The notes under the pieces are model-generated. The model was not told where the DNA came from, searched no databases, and saw nothing but the letters and a program-made list of their open reading frames with translations. Shown piece by piece: positions 1 to 10,731 of a stretch of DNA of 64,000 bases. Position 1 is the first letter of the stretch, and every line of letters begins with the position of its first letter. Position numbers and translations under genes: made by a program. This DNA comes from Pseudomonadota bacterium (GTDB lineage Bacteria; Pseudomonadota; Gammaproteobacteria; Burkholderiales; Burkholderiaceae_C), in NCBI GenBank assembly GCA_021783695.1, contig JAJXTO010000005.1, positions 1 to 64,000 on the forward strand. Direction: 5' to 3'.

Positions 1-50
1 CGACCCTCTGCTCCCAAAGCAGATGCGCTACCAGACTGCGCTACGCCCCG
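1..50 (-). tRNA. tRNA-Pro (anticodon TGG), 3' end truncated by window edge
   Basis: Reverse complement reads CGGGGCGTAGCGCAGTCTGGTAGCGCATCTGCTTTGGGAGCAGAGGGTCG, with D-arm and anticodon loop CTTTGGGAG (TGG). Confidence 0.9.
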
Positions 51-65
51 ACTAAAATGAGCATT

Positions 66-1202
66 CTACCGTCTCGCCGCATTCGGCCTCTCTACGGCTT
101 GCGACAGGGCCCAGTCCATGTGTTCACGCAGCAGCACACTCGCATTCGGCGCACCACACTGCAATGCCTGGATAGTCGCCAGGCGCCACGCCGCATCGGA
201 GCTTTCACGCAGGCCGTTGCCCATGGCGACCGCCAGATTGCGCTGCCAGCGCGCAAAGCCGATGCGACGGATGGCACTGCCTTCGGTGCGCTGAAGAAAC
301 TGCGCTTCAGTCCAGCCCCACAGATCCAGCAGACCGGCTTGATCGAGGCCTTGTCGCGGGTCGAAATCAGGCAGGGTGCTGCGCTGGGCGTAGCGGTTCC
401 AGGGGCAGACCAGTTGGCAGTCGTCGCAACCGTAGATGCGGTTGCCCATCAGGCGGCGGAGTTCCACCGGAATGGGCCCGGCATGCTCGATGGTGAGGTA
501 GGAAATGCAGCGGCGGGCGTCGAGTTGTTCGGGCCCGAGGATGGCCTGGGTCGGGCAGACGGTGATGCAGCGGGTGCAACTGCCGCAGTGCGCGCGCACC
601 GGGTCATCGACTGGCAGCGGCAGGCCGACGAAAATTTCTCCGAGAAAGAACATCGATCCGCCGTCGCGGTGGAGCAGCAGAGTGTGTTTTCCGCGCCAGC
701 CCAGACCGGCGCGCGCGGCCAGTTCCACCTCGAGCACCGGCGCGGAGTCGGTGAAGACGCGCACGATCCCCGGCTCGATCCGCGTGGCGATGAAATCGGC
801 CAACTGTTGCAGCCGCGCACGCAGCACCTTGTGATAGTCGCGCCCCCTGGCGTAGAGCGAGACGGTGGCGACCGCCGGCTGTTCCAGTCGCCGCCACTCC
901 GCATCGCGCCAGCCTGGTTCTGCATGGCGCGGCAGATAGTCCATGCGCGCGGTGATGACGCGCAGCGTGCCTGGCACCAGTTCTGCGGGCCGGGCGCGCT
1001 TGAGGCCATGACGCCGCATATAGTCCATCTCGCCATGATGACCTGCGGCCAGCCACGCAAGCAGCGGCGCTTCGGCTGCGGCAAGCTCCACGCCGCTGAT
1101 GCCGATTTGCGAGAATCCCAGCGCACGGCCCTGCAGTTTGATGTCTTGCACCAGCGTCTGCAGGTGTTCGGGCGATGCGCTGCGTTGCTCCATCCTGATC
1201 AT
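66..1202 (-). CDS. queG: epoxyqueuosine reductase QueG
   Basis: 4Fe-4S motifs CGSCTRCITVCPT and CDDCQLVCPWN with typical QueG layout; start chosen at MIRMEQ rather than the ORF-track start. Confidence 0.92.
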   Translation of the reverse strand: MIRMEQRSASPEHLQTLVQDIKLQGRALGFSQIGISGVELAAAEAPLLAWLAAGHHGEMDYMRRHGLKRARPAELVPGTLRVITARMDYLPRHAEPGWRDAEWRRLEQPAVATVSLYARGRDYHKVLRARLQQLADFIATRIEPGIVRVFTDSAPVLEVELAARAGLGWRGKHTLLLHRDGGSMFFLGEIFVGLPLPVDDPVRAHCGSCTRCITVCPTQAILGPEQLDARRCISYLTIEHAGPIPVELRRLMGNRIYGCDDCQLVCPWNRYAQRSTLPDFDPRQGLDQAGLLDLWGWTEAQFLQRTEGSAIRRIGFARWQRNLAVAMGNGLRESSDAAWRLATIQALQCGAPNASVLLREHMDWALSQAVERPNAARR

Positions 1203-1216
1203 TTTAGAAACCCGCC

Positions 1217-1741
1217 ATGCCCCTTGCCGCCCTGGACTTCCAGCTTGCAGACGAATCCGCCACCTGCGCACTGGCGCAGGCCCTGGCATTGGCGTGGACG
1301 CAACACCCCGCCCCCCGCCTGCTCATCACGCTCGAAGGCGACCTCGGCGCAGGGAAAACCACCTTTGCACGCGCGTTTCTGCGCGCGCTGGGCGTGCAGG
1401 GGCGCATCAAAAGTCCGAGTTTCAGCCTGGTCGAGGAGTACACCATCGACATTCCCGATCTACAATTCAAGGGAACTCTTCGAACTACCGCCTATCACAT
1501 TGATCTTTATCGCTTTTCAGACCCGCAGGAATGGGAAGATTCCGGGTTGCGCGATGTGGTTGGCGGGCCGGGGATCAGTCTGGTCGAGTGGCCGCAGCGC
1601 GCACTGGGCTTGTTGCCCGCCGCCGATCTGACTGTGCATCTGGAGCCGGCAGCAGAACGACGCCATTGCATCGTTCAAGCTGCAACGGAAGTGGGATCGA
1701 CCTTGTTACACGCCTTGCCGGAGCGACTGGAGTCCGGCTGA
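1217..1741 (+). CDS. tsaE: tRNA threonylcarbamoyladenosine biosynthesis ATPase TsaE
   Basis: Walker A GDLGAGKTTFARAFLRALG, SPSFSLVEEY, HIDLYRF. Confidence 0.92.
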   Translation: MPLAALDFQLADESATCALAQALALAWTQHPAPRLLITLEGDLGAGKTTFARAFLRALGVQGRIKSPSFSLVEEYTIDIPDLQFKGTLRTTAYHIDLYRFSDPQEWEDSGLRDVVGGPGISLVEWPQRALGLLPAADLTVHLEPAAERRHCIVQAATEVGSTLLHALPERLESG

Positions 1742-1789
1742 TGCCGTGGTTGGCGCCTGCAACCCCGGCTTATGAGCAGGAGCTGAAGA

Positions 1790-3184
1790 ATGACCACGCC
1801 ACGCCGCCGCTTTCTCGTGCAATCGTCCAGCATGGTGCTGCTGCTGACCACTCCCATGCTCGCGCGCGGGGCTACGCTGATGTCTATCCGCGTCTGGCCC
1901 GCCCCCGAATACACGCGGCTGACCCTGGAGTCCGACGGCCCCCTGAGCGCCGCGCATCAGGTGCTGAACGATCCGCCCCGGCTCGTGGTCGACATTCAGG
2001 GCCTGCAGCTTGACAACCCGCTGCGCGAACTCGCGGGCAAGGTGAAATCGGACGATCCGTTCATCAAGGACGTGCGTGTTGGCCAGTACAAGCCCGATGT
2101 GGTGCGCCTGGTGATCGACCTGAAGCAGGCGGTCAAGCCGCAGGTGTTCAGTCTGTTGCCCGTAGCCGCCTATCAAAACCGGCTGGTGTTCGATCTCTAC
2201 CCCGCGCATTCCGGCGACCGGCTGATGGCCTTCATGCAGCAGCAGGAGGCGCTCGACCGGGACCGCCAAGTCGGCACGGGCACGGCTCAGACGGCCCCGC
2301 CCCAATCCCTGGCCCAGGCCCAGACCGGACAGCAGGACTCGCTCGGCGACTGGATACGCCAACACCGCAGCGAACTCGACAATCCGCAAACGGCACCGCA
2401 GCCACCTCATGTCCTGGCCGACAACACGCCCACGCAGCGCCCCGACCCGGTACGCCGCGACCGGCGCAACTTCCGCAGCGTGCTGCTGGCCATCGATCCC
2501 GGCCACGGCGGCGAAGACCCTGGCGCCACTGGACCCAGCGGTGTGCATGAAAAGGACATGGTGCTGCTCATCGCCCGCCATCTGCGCGATCTGGCGATGA
2601 ACACTCCGAACATGCGGGTGATGATGACACGCGACAGCGACTACTTCGTCCCGCTGTGGACGCGGGTGGAAAAGGCGCAGTCGGCCAATGCCGATCTGTT
2701 CACCTCCATCCACGCCGACGGCTGGTTCACTCCGGAGGCGCGCGGCGCTTCGGTGTATTGTCTGTCGGACGGCGGCGCCTCCAGCGTGGAAGCGCGGCTG
2801 ATGGCGCAGCGCGAGAACGCAGCCGACGCCATTGGCGGCATCGACATCAACTCGCGCAGCTATCAGGTGGCCAAGGTGCTGCTCGACATGTCCACCACGG
2901 CCAAGATCAACGCGAGCCTGAAAATGGCGCGTCCGACCCTGGGCAAGATGGGGGAACTGGTGCATCTGCATTCCAAACAGGTGCAGCAGGCCAGTTTTGC
3001 GGTGTTGAAGTCGCCCAGCATTCCGTCCATGCTGGTGGAAACCGCCTTCATCAGCAACCCGGAAGAAGAAGCGCGGCTGCAGACCCCGGCGTATCGCAAA
3101 CAGATTGCGCGCGCTATTTTCGAGGGTCTGCGCGCCTATCTCGACACCAACCCGCCGCTGGCGCGTCGCCGCGTTCTGACCTGA
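1790..3184 (+). CDS. N-acetylmuramoyl-L-alanine amidase (AmiC-type, AMIN + Amidase_3)
   Basis: AMIN-like N-terminus and LLAIDPGHGGEDPGATG / SIHADGW / ETAFISNPEEE motifs. Confidence 0.92.
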   Translation: MTTPRRRFLVQSSSMVLLLTTPMLARGATLMSIRVWPAPEYTRLTLESDGPLSAAHQVLNDPPRLVVDIQGLQLDNPLRELAGKVKSDDPFIKDVRVGQYKPDVVRLVIDLKQAVKPQVFSLLPVAAYQNRLVFDLYPAHSGDRLMAFMQQQEALDRDRQVGTGTAQTAPPQSLAQAQTGQQDSLGDWIRQHRSELDNPQTAPQPPHVLADNTPTQRPDPVRRDRRNFRSVLLAIDPGHGGEDPGATGPSGVHEKDMVLLIARHLRDLAMNTPNMRVMMTRDSDYFVPLWTRVEKAQSANADLFTSIHADGWFTPEARGASVYCLSDGGASSVEARLMAQRENAADAIGGIDINSRSYQVAKVLLDMSTTAKINASLKMARPTLGKMGELVHLHSKQVQQASFAVLKSPSIPSMLVETAFISNPEEEARLQTPAYRKQIARAIFEGLRAYLDTNPPLARRRVLT

Positions 3185-3205
3185 GGCGCCCTCCGTCTGC
3201 GGGAT

Positions 3206-3721
3206 TCAAAGCGCGAGTCCGAGCTGCTCGCGGCTGACGATCACGCCGTCTTCGTCGGCATAGAGCCATTCTCCGGGCCGCACAATGACGTCCTGAATGC
3301 TCACCACGGCATCGGTCATGCCCTTGCCGTGTTTGTCCGGCGGGGCGGGAATGCTCGCCAGCGCCAGCACGCCGATAGGCACTTGCTGGATTTCGCTCAC
3401 ATCGCGCACACAGCCGTTGATCAGCACGCCAGCCCAGCCATTCCGATTGGCCAGCGCGGCGAGGTTGCCGCCGAGCAGTGCACGCTTCATGGACGCCGCC
3501 CCATCCACCACGAGCACCCGCGCCAGACCCGCAGTCTCCAGCGTGGCGCGCACCAGGGCGTTGTCGTCGCGACATTGCGCGGTGACGATCTGGCCGCGAA
3601 AACGGGTGATCTTGCCGTAGGACCGAAACACCGGAGGCAGCACGCGCAGCACATCGCTATGCAAGGCGTCTCGGTGCGCATCGCATAAATCACAGGTTGA
3701 AAACAAAGGGTGCATCTCCAT
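3206..3721 (-). CDS. rraA: RraA family protein (ribonuclease E activity regulator / HMG aldolase-like fold)
   Basis: VLVVDGAASMKRALLGGNLAALANRNGWAGVLINGCVRD is characteristic. Confidence 0.85.
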   Translation of the reverse strand: MEMHPLFSTCDLCDAHRDALHSDVLRVLPPVFRSYGKITRFRGQIVTAQCRDDNALVRATLETAGLARVLVVDGAASMKRALLGGNLAALANRNGWAGVLINGCVRDVSEIQQVPIGVLALASIPAPPDKHGKGMTDAVVSIQDVIVRPGEWLYADEDGVIVSREQLGLAL

Positions 3722-3846
3722 TCCTCCGGGTGCAATGGCACCGCTTGAAACCATTGAAGCAGACACCCTGCGCCCTCAGGCTGTGTCAGGTCAAGTCCTC
3801 TACGATGTCGGCCTGCTTACTTGGCCTGCCCGTCTGCTGCATTCCC

Positions 3847-4746
3847 ATGCCCACCATTGCGCTCAAAATCGATGTCGACACCCTGCGCGGCACACACGAA
3901 GGGGTGCCGGCCCTGCTCCGGCTGCTCGACCGCCATCAGCGACGCGCCACGTTTCTGTTCAGCCTGGGGCCAGACCATACCGGTCGGGCGCTCAAACGTG
4001 TGTTTCGACCCGGATTTCTCGCCAAGGTGCAGCGCACCTCGGTCACCAGTCATTACGGCCTGAAAACCCTGCTGTACGGCACCCTGCTGCCCGGACCAGA
4101 CATCGGCAAACGCGCCGCAGCGCCGATGCGCAACACGCAGCTTGCGGGCCACGAAACCGGCGTCCACACCTGGGACCACATCCTGTGGCAAGACTCTGTG
4201 GTGCGCAAGGATGCCGACTGGACCCGCCGCCAGCTCCAGCTGGCCATCGACCGCTACGGCGAGATTTTCGGCGCCCCACCGCGCGTGCATGGGGCAGCCG
4301 GCTGGCAGATGAATGACGCCGCCTACCTGCTGGAGCAGGAGTTGGGCTTCACCCTCGCCTCCGACGGCCGCGGCACCCATCCCTTCCTCCCTGTGGTCCA
4401 GGGCCGCACTTTGTCCGTGCCGCAGTTGCCCACCACCCTTCCAACGCTCGATGAGCTGATCGGCGTGGATGGTCTGAGCGCCGACAACGTCGCCGACCAC
4501 CTGCTGCGCCTGAGCTGCGATGGTCGCGACCATGTTTACACCCTGCATGCGGAACTCGAAGGCGGGCAGCTCGCGCCTGTGTTCGATCGCCTGCTGCAAG
4601 GCTGGAAGGCCGTCGGCCTGCACTGCACCACCCTACGCGACTACGCCGACACCCTGGACCTGTCCGCCCTGCCCCGCCACCGCGTCGGCCTTGGCAGCAT
4701 TGCCGGACGCAGCGGCACGCTCGCGCTGCAAGGTGCGGCGGCATGA
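3847..4746 (+). CDS. polysaccharide deacetylase family protein, ArnD-like
   Basis: IALKIDVDTLRGTHEGVP, TFLFSLGPDHTGRALKR, HETGVHTWDHILWQD; start set at ATG 3847. Confidence 0.85.
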   Translation: MPTIALKIDVDTLRGTHEGVPALLRLLDRHQRRATFLFSLGPDHTGRALKRVFRPGFLAKVQRTSVTSHYGLKTLLYGTLLPGPDIGKRAAAPMRNTQLAGHETGVHTWDHILWQDSVVRKDADWTRRQLQLAIDRYGEIFGAPPRVHGAAGWQMNDAAYLLEQELGFTLASDGRGTHPFLPVVQGRTLSVPQLPTTLPTLDELIGVDGLSADNVADHLLRLSCDGRDHVYTLHAELEGGQLAPVFDRLLQGWKAVGLHCTTLRDYADTLDLSALPRHRVGLGSIAGRSGTLALQGAAA

Positions 4747-4949
4747 ACGAAGAAGCGTCGCCAGACGACCAGGACGAGCCGGACACGCCCTGTGTCGGCG
4801 TCTGCTCCACTGGCTTTGACGACGTCTGCCGCGGCTGCCTGCGCACCGCTGTCGAAGTGGGTCGCTGGGTGGAAATGAGCCACGCCGAAAAACGCGCCGT
4901 GTGGACGCGCATCCTCGCAGCAGGCTACAAGCCCCGTCGGATCGACTGA
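4743..4949 (+). CDS. DUF1289 domain-containing protein
   Basis: Short Cys-rich protein [26 protein letters not shown] overlap with upstream CDS. Confidence 0.75.
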   Translation: MNEEASPDDQDEPDTPCVGVCSTGFDDVCRGCLRTAVEVGRWVEMSHAEKRAVWTRILAAGYKPRRID

Positions 4950-5053
4950 ACCCTGCACTGGCACGCAAATGGAAACACCCGTTTCCAGTGGGATGCTGCG
5001 CCGCGCAATCGCGCAGTCCCCTTGTTAGTATCGGTGTCATCTCTTCACACACG

Positions 5054-5935
5054 ATGATGACCATGCCACCGACCATCACCAAAGCCGTCTTCCCCGTCGC
5101 TGGCCTTGGAACGCGTTTTCTGCCCGCGACCAAAGCCACCCCGAAAGAAATGATGCCCGTGGTGGACAAGCCGCTGATCCAGTACGCGGTCGAGGAGGCC
5201 TATGCCGCGGGCATCACCGAAATGATCTTTGTCACCGGCCGCCACAAGCGCGCCATCGAAGACCATTTCGACACCGCGTATGAGCTGGAGCACGAACTCG
5301 AAGCCGCGGGCAAACAGGCGCTGCTCGACATCGTGCGCAGCGTCAAGCCCGACACTGTGCAATGCGTGTTCGTGCGCCAGCCGGTGGCCAACGGGCTGGG
5401 TGCGGCGGTGCTGTGTGCCGAGCGCCTGGTGGGCGATGAGCCGTTCGCCGTCATCCTCGCCGACGACCTGCTGGTGGGCGAGCCCCCCGTCATGGCACAG
5501 ATGGTGGACATTCACAGCCGCCATGGCCGCAGCGTCATTGCCACCGAAGATGTGCCGCGAGAACACACCAAACGCTATGGCATCGTCAGCGGTCAGGAAA
5601 TCACCCCAGGGCTGACCTCGCTGACCGGCATCGTCGAAAAACCCGCGCCCGACGTGGCACCGTCCACCCAGGCCGTCGTCGGCCGCTACATCCTCAGCCC
5701 GCGTGTGTTTCACCATCTACGTCACGGCAAGCCCGGGGCCGGCGGCGAAATCCAGCTCACCGACGGCATTTCCGCGTTGTTGCGCGAAGAGGCCGTGTAC
5801 GCCTACCGCTACGTCGGCCGCCGCTTCGACTGCGGCAGCAAACTCGGCTACCTCGAAGCTACCGTGCAACTCGGCATGGAGCACCCGGAAACCGGGCCCG
5901 ATTTCACCGCCTATTTGCGCGGCCTGACATTCTGA
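5054..5935 (+). CDS. galU: UTP--glucose-1-phosphate uridylyltransferase
   Basis: [40 protein letters not shown]; start internal to the ORF-track frame. Confidence 0.95.
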   Translation: MMTMPPTITKAVFPVAGLGTRFLPATKATPKEMMPVVDKPLIQYAVEEAYAAGITEMIFVTGRHKRAIEDHFDTAYELEHELEAAGKQALLDIVRSVKPDTVQCVFVRQPVANGLGAAVLCAERLVGDEPFAVILADDLLVGEPPVMAQMVDIHSRHGRSVIATEDVPREHTKRYGIVSGQEITPGLTSLTGIVEKPAPDVAPSTQAVVGRYILSPRVFHHLRHGKPGAGGEIQLTDGISALLREEAVYAYRYVGRRFDCGSKLGYLEATVQLGMEHPETGPDFTAYLRGLTF

Positions 5936-5983
5936 TCCGGCATGGCGGCTGGCATGCCGCCCGCCAAAGGCAGCCGGTCGCCC

Positions 5984-6232
5984 TCAGCGGCGCCGCAGAA
6001 TGTGGTGATATTCGCCGCCCTCGGTCTTTTGCTCGACCATGGTGTTGCCGGTCTGGCGGGCAAAGGCCTGAAAGTCCTTGACCGAGCCGCCATCAGTGGA
6101 CACCACGCGCAGCACTTGGCCGCTCTGCATCTGCGCCAGCGCCTTTTTCGCCTTGAGGATGGGCAGCGGGCAGTTCAGGCCGCGCGTATCCAGGTCGACA
6201 TCAATCACGGGTTGTTCCACACGAGTCTCCAT
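5984..6232 (-). CDS. TusA family sulfurtransferase
   Basis: DTRGLNCPLPILKAKKAL signature with CPxP. Confidence 0.88.
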   Translation of the reverse strand: METRVEQPVIDVDLDTRGLNCPLPILKAKKALAQMQSGQVLRVVSTDGGSVKDFQAFARQTGNTMVEQKTEGGEYHHILRRR

Positions 6233-6323
6233 AGTTTGAATCTACTGTTCCGATTCTAAGAGTCACTTTGCAAGCGTTCGTTTCCCTGCGGACAATGGCA
6301 GATATCACCCCATTCAATATGCC

Positions 6324-7331
6324 ATGAATCTGACCTCGCTGTTTGCCATGCCAGGCCTGGCGCGCAACACCGCCACGCTGGAATTTTCCAAACTCACCGA
6401 GCAACAGTTGCTCGCGCTGGCCATCTCGCTGGAGGAGGACGACGCGCGCATCTACAGCCAGTATGCCCAGGCCGTCCACGCCGACTATCCCGACACTGCC
6501 GCCCTGTTCCGCGGCATGGCCGCCGAAGAAAATACCCATCGCCACCGCCTGCTTGACCTGTACCGCAAGCGCTTTGGCGAGCAGATCCCGCTCATCCGCC
6601 GCCAGGACGTGCGCGGCTTCATCGAGCGCAAACCGCTGTGGCTGCTGCAACCCATTGATCTGGACAAATTCCGCGCCCAGGCCGAGGTGATGGAGGCCGA
6701 GTCGCGCATGTTCTACGCCAAGGCCGCGCGCCACGCCACCGACACCGGCATCCGCCAGTTGCTGGGCGATCTGGCCGCGGCGGAGGCCATCCATGAACAG
6801 CAGGCGGAGTCGCTGGGCAACGCGTTCATCACGCCGCAAGCCATTCATTCCGAGCGTGAAACCCAGCGCCGCGCCTTCGTGCTGCAGTTCGTCCAGCCGG
6901 GGCTGGCCGGGCTGATGGACGGGTCAGTGTCTACCCTTGCACCACTGTTCGCCGCCGCCTTTGCCACCCATGACACCTGGGCGACATTTCTCGTCGGGCT
7001 GGCTGCGGCCATCGGCGCCGGCATCAGCATGGCCTTCGCCGAGGCCATGTCCGACGATGGCACGCTCACGGGGCGCGGCAGCCCGTGGCTGCGCGGCGGC
7101 GTCACCGGCCTGATGACCACGCTGGGCGGTCTGGGCCACACACTGCCTTATCTCATTCCTCAATTCCACGTTGCAACCTCCCTGGCCTTTCTGGTCGTCG
7201 GGGTCGAACTCATTGCCATCGCATGGATCCGCAAACGCTATATGGAAGCCTCCTTCGGCATGGCCATACTGCAAGTGGTGGTCGGTGGCGCGCTGGTGTT
7301 TGCCACTGGCATCCTGATCGGCAGCGCCTGA
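6324..7331 (+). CDS. rubrerythrin/ferritin-like domain fused to VIT1/CCC1 transporter (MbfA-like)
   Basis: N-terminal ferritin-like helices ([10 protein letters not shown]) followed by VIT1-type membrane region ([16 protein letters not shown]). Confidence 0.85.
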   Translation: MNLTSLFAMPGLARNTATLEFSKLTEQQLLALAISLEEDDARIYSQYAQAVHADYPDTAALFRGMAAEENTHRHRLLDLYRKRFGEQIPLIRRQDVRGFIERKPLWLLQPIDLDKFRAQAEVMEAESRMFYAKAARHATDTGIRQLLGDLAAAEAIHEQQAESLGNAFITPQAIHSERETQRRAFVLQFVQPGLAGLMDGSVSTLAPLFAAAFATHDTWATFLVGLAAAIGAGISMAFAEAMSDDGTLTGRGSPWLRGGVTGLMTTLGGLGHTLPYLIPQFHVATSLAFLVVGVELIAIAWIRKRYMEASFGMAILQVVVGGALVFATGILIGSA

Positions 7332-7379
7332 TGCGCTGAAATCCATCAAGAAAAAGAAAGTCCTTGTATTATTTCTATA

Positions 7380-7405
7380 TTTCCATAAACTTTGAAATAT
7401 GGAAA
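7380..7405. promoter_or_regulatory. candidate ArsR operator: TTTCCATA-N10-TATGGAAA, overlapping the arsR start codon
   Basis: Perfect 8-bp inverted arms read directly at 7380-7387 and 7398-7405, in an AT-rich patch upstream of arsR. Confidence 0.6.
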
Positions 7406-7752
7406 CGAAAGCTGCTTTGCTCGCCCTCGCCGCGTTGTCTCAGGACTCGCGTCTGCGTGTGTTCCGCACCCTGGTGCAAGCCGGACCGACGGGACTGGCC
7501 GCGGGCCAGATTGCCGAGTTGACGGGCATCGTGCCGTCGTCGCTCTCGTTCCACCTGAAAGAGCTCGCCCATGCCGATCTGGTCGAGTCCCGGCAGGACG
7601 GGCGTTTTGTGATCTACACCGCGCGCTTTGCCACCATGAACCGTCTGATCGGCTATCTCACCGACAACTGCTGCGGCGGCAACCCCTGCGGCCCGGACGA
7701 AGCCGCTTGCGACACGGCTCCAGCCGCTCATCCAGAGGACCTCGCATCATGA
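7399..7752 (+). CDS. arsR: ArsR/SmtB family transcriptional regulator
   Basis: wHTH: QDSRLRVFRTLVQAGPTGLAAGQIAELTGIVPSSLSFHLKELAHADLVESRQDGRFVIY; first gene of ars block. Confidence 0.88.
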   Translation: METKAALLALAALSQDSRLRVFRTLVQAGPTGLAAGQIAELTGIVPSSLSFHLKELAHADLVESRQDGRFVIYTARFATMNRLIGYLTDNCCGGNPCGPDEAACDTAPAAHPEDLAS

Positions 7753-8243
7753 AACGCTTCCATGTCCACGTCAGTGTGCCCGCGCTGGACGACGCCATTC
7801 GCTTCTATTCCACCCTGTTCGCTGCCGAGCCCACCGTGCGCAAGCCGGATTACGCCAAGTGGATGCTCGACGATCCGCGAGTGAATTTCGCCATATCCCA
7901 GCGCGGCGCGCTGCCCGGTCTGAATCATCTGGGCATCCAGGTGGAAAGCGAAGACGAACTACAGGACATGCAACAACGGCTCGAAGCCACCGAAGACGGT
8001 TACACCGCGGAGATCGGCGCCGCCTGCTGCTACGCCCGCTCCGACAAGTATTGGGTCAACGATCCGGTGGGCATCGCCTGGGAGACGTATCACACGCTGG
8101 ACACGATCCCCATGTTCAATGACGCCGCAGAAGCTGGGGGCTGCTGCGTGCCTGCCGCCGCCGCGCCTGCAACGGTGCATAACAAGCCCGCCAGCACGTT
8201 GTGTTGCGGGCCGGCCACCGGCGCCAAATCATCCTGCTGCTGA
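7749..8243 (+). CDS. ArsI/CadI family VOC metalloenzyme
   Basis: MKRFHVHVSVPALDDAIRFYSTLFAAEPTVRKPDYAKWMLDDPRVNFAIS with IGAACCYARSDKYWVNDPVGIAWETYHT; ATGA overlap with arsR. Confidence 0.85.
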   Translation: MKRFHVHVSVPALDDAIRFYSTLFAAEPTVRKPDYAKWMLDDPRVNFAISQRGALPGLNHLGIQVESEDELQDMQQRLEATEDGYTAEIGAACCYARSDKYWVNDPVGIAWETYHTLDTIPMFNDAAEAGGCCVPAAAAPATVHNKPASTLCCGPATGAKSSCC

Positions 8244-8264
8244 TTTCCACCTCAAGGAACTTTC

Positions 8265-8813
8265 ATGGACAAGGTTTACAACGTGCTGGTGTTGTGCACC
8301 GGCAATTCCGCCCGCTCCATCATGGGCGAAGGGCTGATCAACGTCATGGGCAAGGGGCGGTTCAAAGCCTACAGCGCGGGCAGCCATCCAGGCGGTGTGG
8401 TCAACCCGTTTGCCATCGAACAGCTCAAGGCCATCGGCTACCCCACGGACACCCTGCGCAGCAAGAGCTGGGATGAGTTCTCCGCACCCGGTTCCCCAGT
8501 CATGGACTTTGTGTTCACCGTGTGCGACAAGGCCGCAGGCGAAACCTGCCCCTACTGGCCTGGGCACCCGCTCACCGCACATTGGGGCTTTGAGGACCCT
8601 GCCGCGGCACAGGGCAGCGACGAGGAAAAGCGCCGCGTGTTCCAGACCATCTTCCGCCAGATCATGTGCCGTGTGCGCGCTTTCGTCAGCCTACCGCTGG
8701 ACAAACTCGACGAAGCGGCCATCAAGCAGGAAATCGTGGCCATCGGCAAGACCCCGGTCATGCCCCTGCCCGAACAGTGCGAGCAAGAACCGCTTTCGGC
8801 AGCGCGCCAGTAA
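8265..8813 (+). CDS. arsC: arsenate reductase, low-molecular-weight phosphatase-type (ArsC)
   Basis: VLVLCTGNSARSIMGEGLINVMGKGRF P-loop and downstream DFVFTVCDKAAGETCPYWPG. Confidence 0.9.
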   Translation: MDKVYNVLVLCTGNSARSIMGEGLINVMGKGRFKAYSAGSHPGGVVNPFAIEQLKAIGYPTDTLRSKSWDEFSAPGSPVMDFVFTVCDKAAGETCPYWPGHPLTAHWGFEDPAAAQGSDEEKRRVFQTIFRQIMCRVRAFVSLPLDKLDEAAIKQEIVAIGKTPVMPLPEQCEQEPLSAARQ

Positions 8814-8888
8814 CGTCGCATCTTTCTGGCGGCAGGTCACGACGCCCTGCCGTCCTCATGTCTCCCCAATCGTCCTGTTGCCGCCCGC

Positions 8889-10190
8889 ATGCTTGCCGCC
8901 CTGCTGATTTTCATCGTCACCCTCATCTTCGTCATCTGGCAGCCCCGCGGCCTGGGCATCGGCTGGAGCGCGCTGGGCGGCGCGGCGCTGGCGCTGATGA
9001 CGGGCGTGATCCAGTGGAGCGACATTCCCGTGGTGTGGCACATCATCTGGGATGCCACCTTCACCTTCGTCGGCCTGATCATCATCTCCCTCATCCTCGA
9101 CGAGGCCGGTTTCTTCCACTGGGCGGCGCTGCATGTGGCGCGCTGGGGCGGAGGACGAGGTCGGCTGCTGTTTCCGCTCATCGTCCTGCTGGGCGCGGTG
9201 ATCTCGGCCTTTTTCGCCAACGACGGCGCCGCGCTCATCCTCACCCCCATCGTGCTGGCCATGCTGCTGGCGCTGGGTTTCGGGCCTGCGTCCGCGCTGG
9301 CCTTCGTCATGGCCTGCGGCTTCGTCGCCGACACAACCTCGCTACCGCTGGTGATCTCCAATCTGGTCAACATCGTCAGCGCAGGCTATTTCCAGATTCC
9401 GTTCGACCGCTACGCCGCCGTCATGGTGCCGGTCGATCTGGTGGCGCTGGCGGCCACGCTGCTGGTGCTGTCTGTCTACTTCCGGCGCGACATCCCGCTG
9501 CAGTACGACATGGTCAGGCTGGACGTCCCGGCCAGCGTCATCAAGGACCCGCTGGTCTTCCAGTGGACGTTTCCGACGCTGACCGTGCTGCTCATCGCCT
9601 ACTTCGTCACCGCCGCGTATGGCGTGCCGGTGTCGGTGGTCACGGGTCTGGCCGCACTGCTGATGCTCGCGCTTGCCGGTCGCTGGTGGCGCGGCGGGCA
9701 AGGGGCGCAGATCAATGTGCGCGGCGTCATCCGGCATGCGCCATGGCAGATCGTGCTGTTCTCGCTGGGCATGTATCTCGTGGTCTACGGCCTGCGCAAC
9801 GCCGGGCTCACGGCTTACCTTGCGCATGTGCTGCAAGCCATCGGCCGGCATGGCGTGCTCGCCGCAGCCGTGGGCACGGGCCTCATCAGCGCCCTTCTGT
9901 CTTCGGTCATGAACAACCTGCCCATGACCTTGATCGGCGCGCTGGGCATCCACCACGCGCAGGGGCTGGACCCGGCGGTGCGCGAGGCCATGATCTACGC
10001 CCACGTCATCGGCTGCGACCTCGGCCCCAAGTTCACCCCCATTGGCAGCCTGGCCACGCTGCTGTGGCTGCATGTGCTCGACCGCAAGGGCATGCACATC
10101 GGCTGGGGCTATTACATGCGCGTCGGGCTGGTGTTGACCACGCCGGTGCTGCTGATCACTCTGTTGGCACTGGCGTGGCGTCTGAGCTGA
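8889..10190 (+). CDS. arsB: arsenite efflux transporter ArsB family
   Basis: ~433 aa polytopic protein, [58 protein letters not shown]. Confidence 0.93.
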   Translation: MLAALLIFIVTLIFVIWQPRGLGIGWSALGGAALALMTGVIQWSDIPVVWHIIWDATFTFVGLIIISLILDEAGFFHWAALHVARWGGGRGRLLFPLIVLLGAVISAFFANDGAALILTPIVLAMLLALGFGPASALAFVMACGFVADTTSLPLVISNLVNIVSAGYFQIPFDRYAAVMVPVDLVALAATLLVLSVYFRRDIPLQYDMVRLDVPASVIKDPLVFQWTFPTLTVLLIAYFVTAAYGVPVSVVTGLAALLMLALAGRWWRGGQGAQINVRGVIRHAPWQIVLFSLGMYLVVYGLRNAGLTAYLAHVLQAIGRHGVLAAAVGTGLISALLSSVMNNLPMTLIGALGIHHAQGLDPAVREAMIYAHVIGCDLGPKFTPIGSLATLLWLHVLDRKGMHIGWGYYMRVGLVLTTPVLLITLLALAWRLS

Positions 10191-10263
10191 ATGGCGACGC
10201 GTCGCAGAGAGTGAACGCCGAGCCGCGCCAAGCCCTCCATCCCTGACCTCTTGAGAAGCCACC

Positions 10264-10728
10264 ATGACTTCCTCGCCCACATTCCCATCCGCCCACGAAT
10301 TCCACATCAGCCTGCGCGTCTCCGACCTGGAGCGCAGCACCGCGTTCTACACCGCGTTTTTCGGCCTTCCGCCCAAAGACCGCACCGCCCGCTACAGCAC
10401 CTTCATCGTGCCGCACCTGCACCTCAATCTGGTGCTGCTGGTCAATGATCGCGGCGAGGCGCTGGACACCTACAGTCTCTATCACCTCGGCATCGGCGTG
10501 GCGGGCAAGGCCGAAGTCATCGCGTCCCACCATGCCGCTGAGGCGGCGGGCGCCGAGATCGTCAAGCCCCCGCGCACCACCTGGCGCGGCACGCCACTGC
10601 ATGAACTCTGGCTGCGCGACCCGAGCGGCTATCTGCTGGAGGTGTATGCCCGGCTGACCGATGCCGAGCTCGCGCAGATGCCCGCCGACAAGGAACCAAC
10701 CTTCCTGCTGAATACTGGAGAGAATTGA
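10264..10728 (+). CDS. VOC family protein (second, in ars operon)
   Basis: FHISLRVSDLERSTAFYTAFFGLPPKDR ... LWLRDPSGYLLEVYA; glyoxalase fold. Confidence 0.8.
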   Translation: MTSSPTFPSAHEFHISLRVSDLERSTAFYTAFFGLPPKDRTARYSTFIVPHLHLNLVLLVNDRGEALDTYSLYHLGIGVAGKAEVIASHHAAEAAGAEIVKPPRTTWRGTPLHELWLRDPSGYLLEVYARLTDAELAQMPADKEPTFLLNTGEN

Positions 10729-10731
10729 GCC

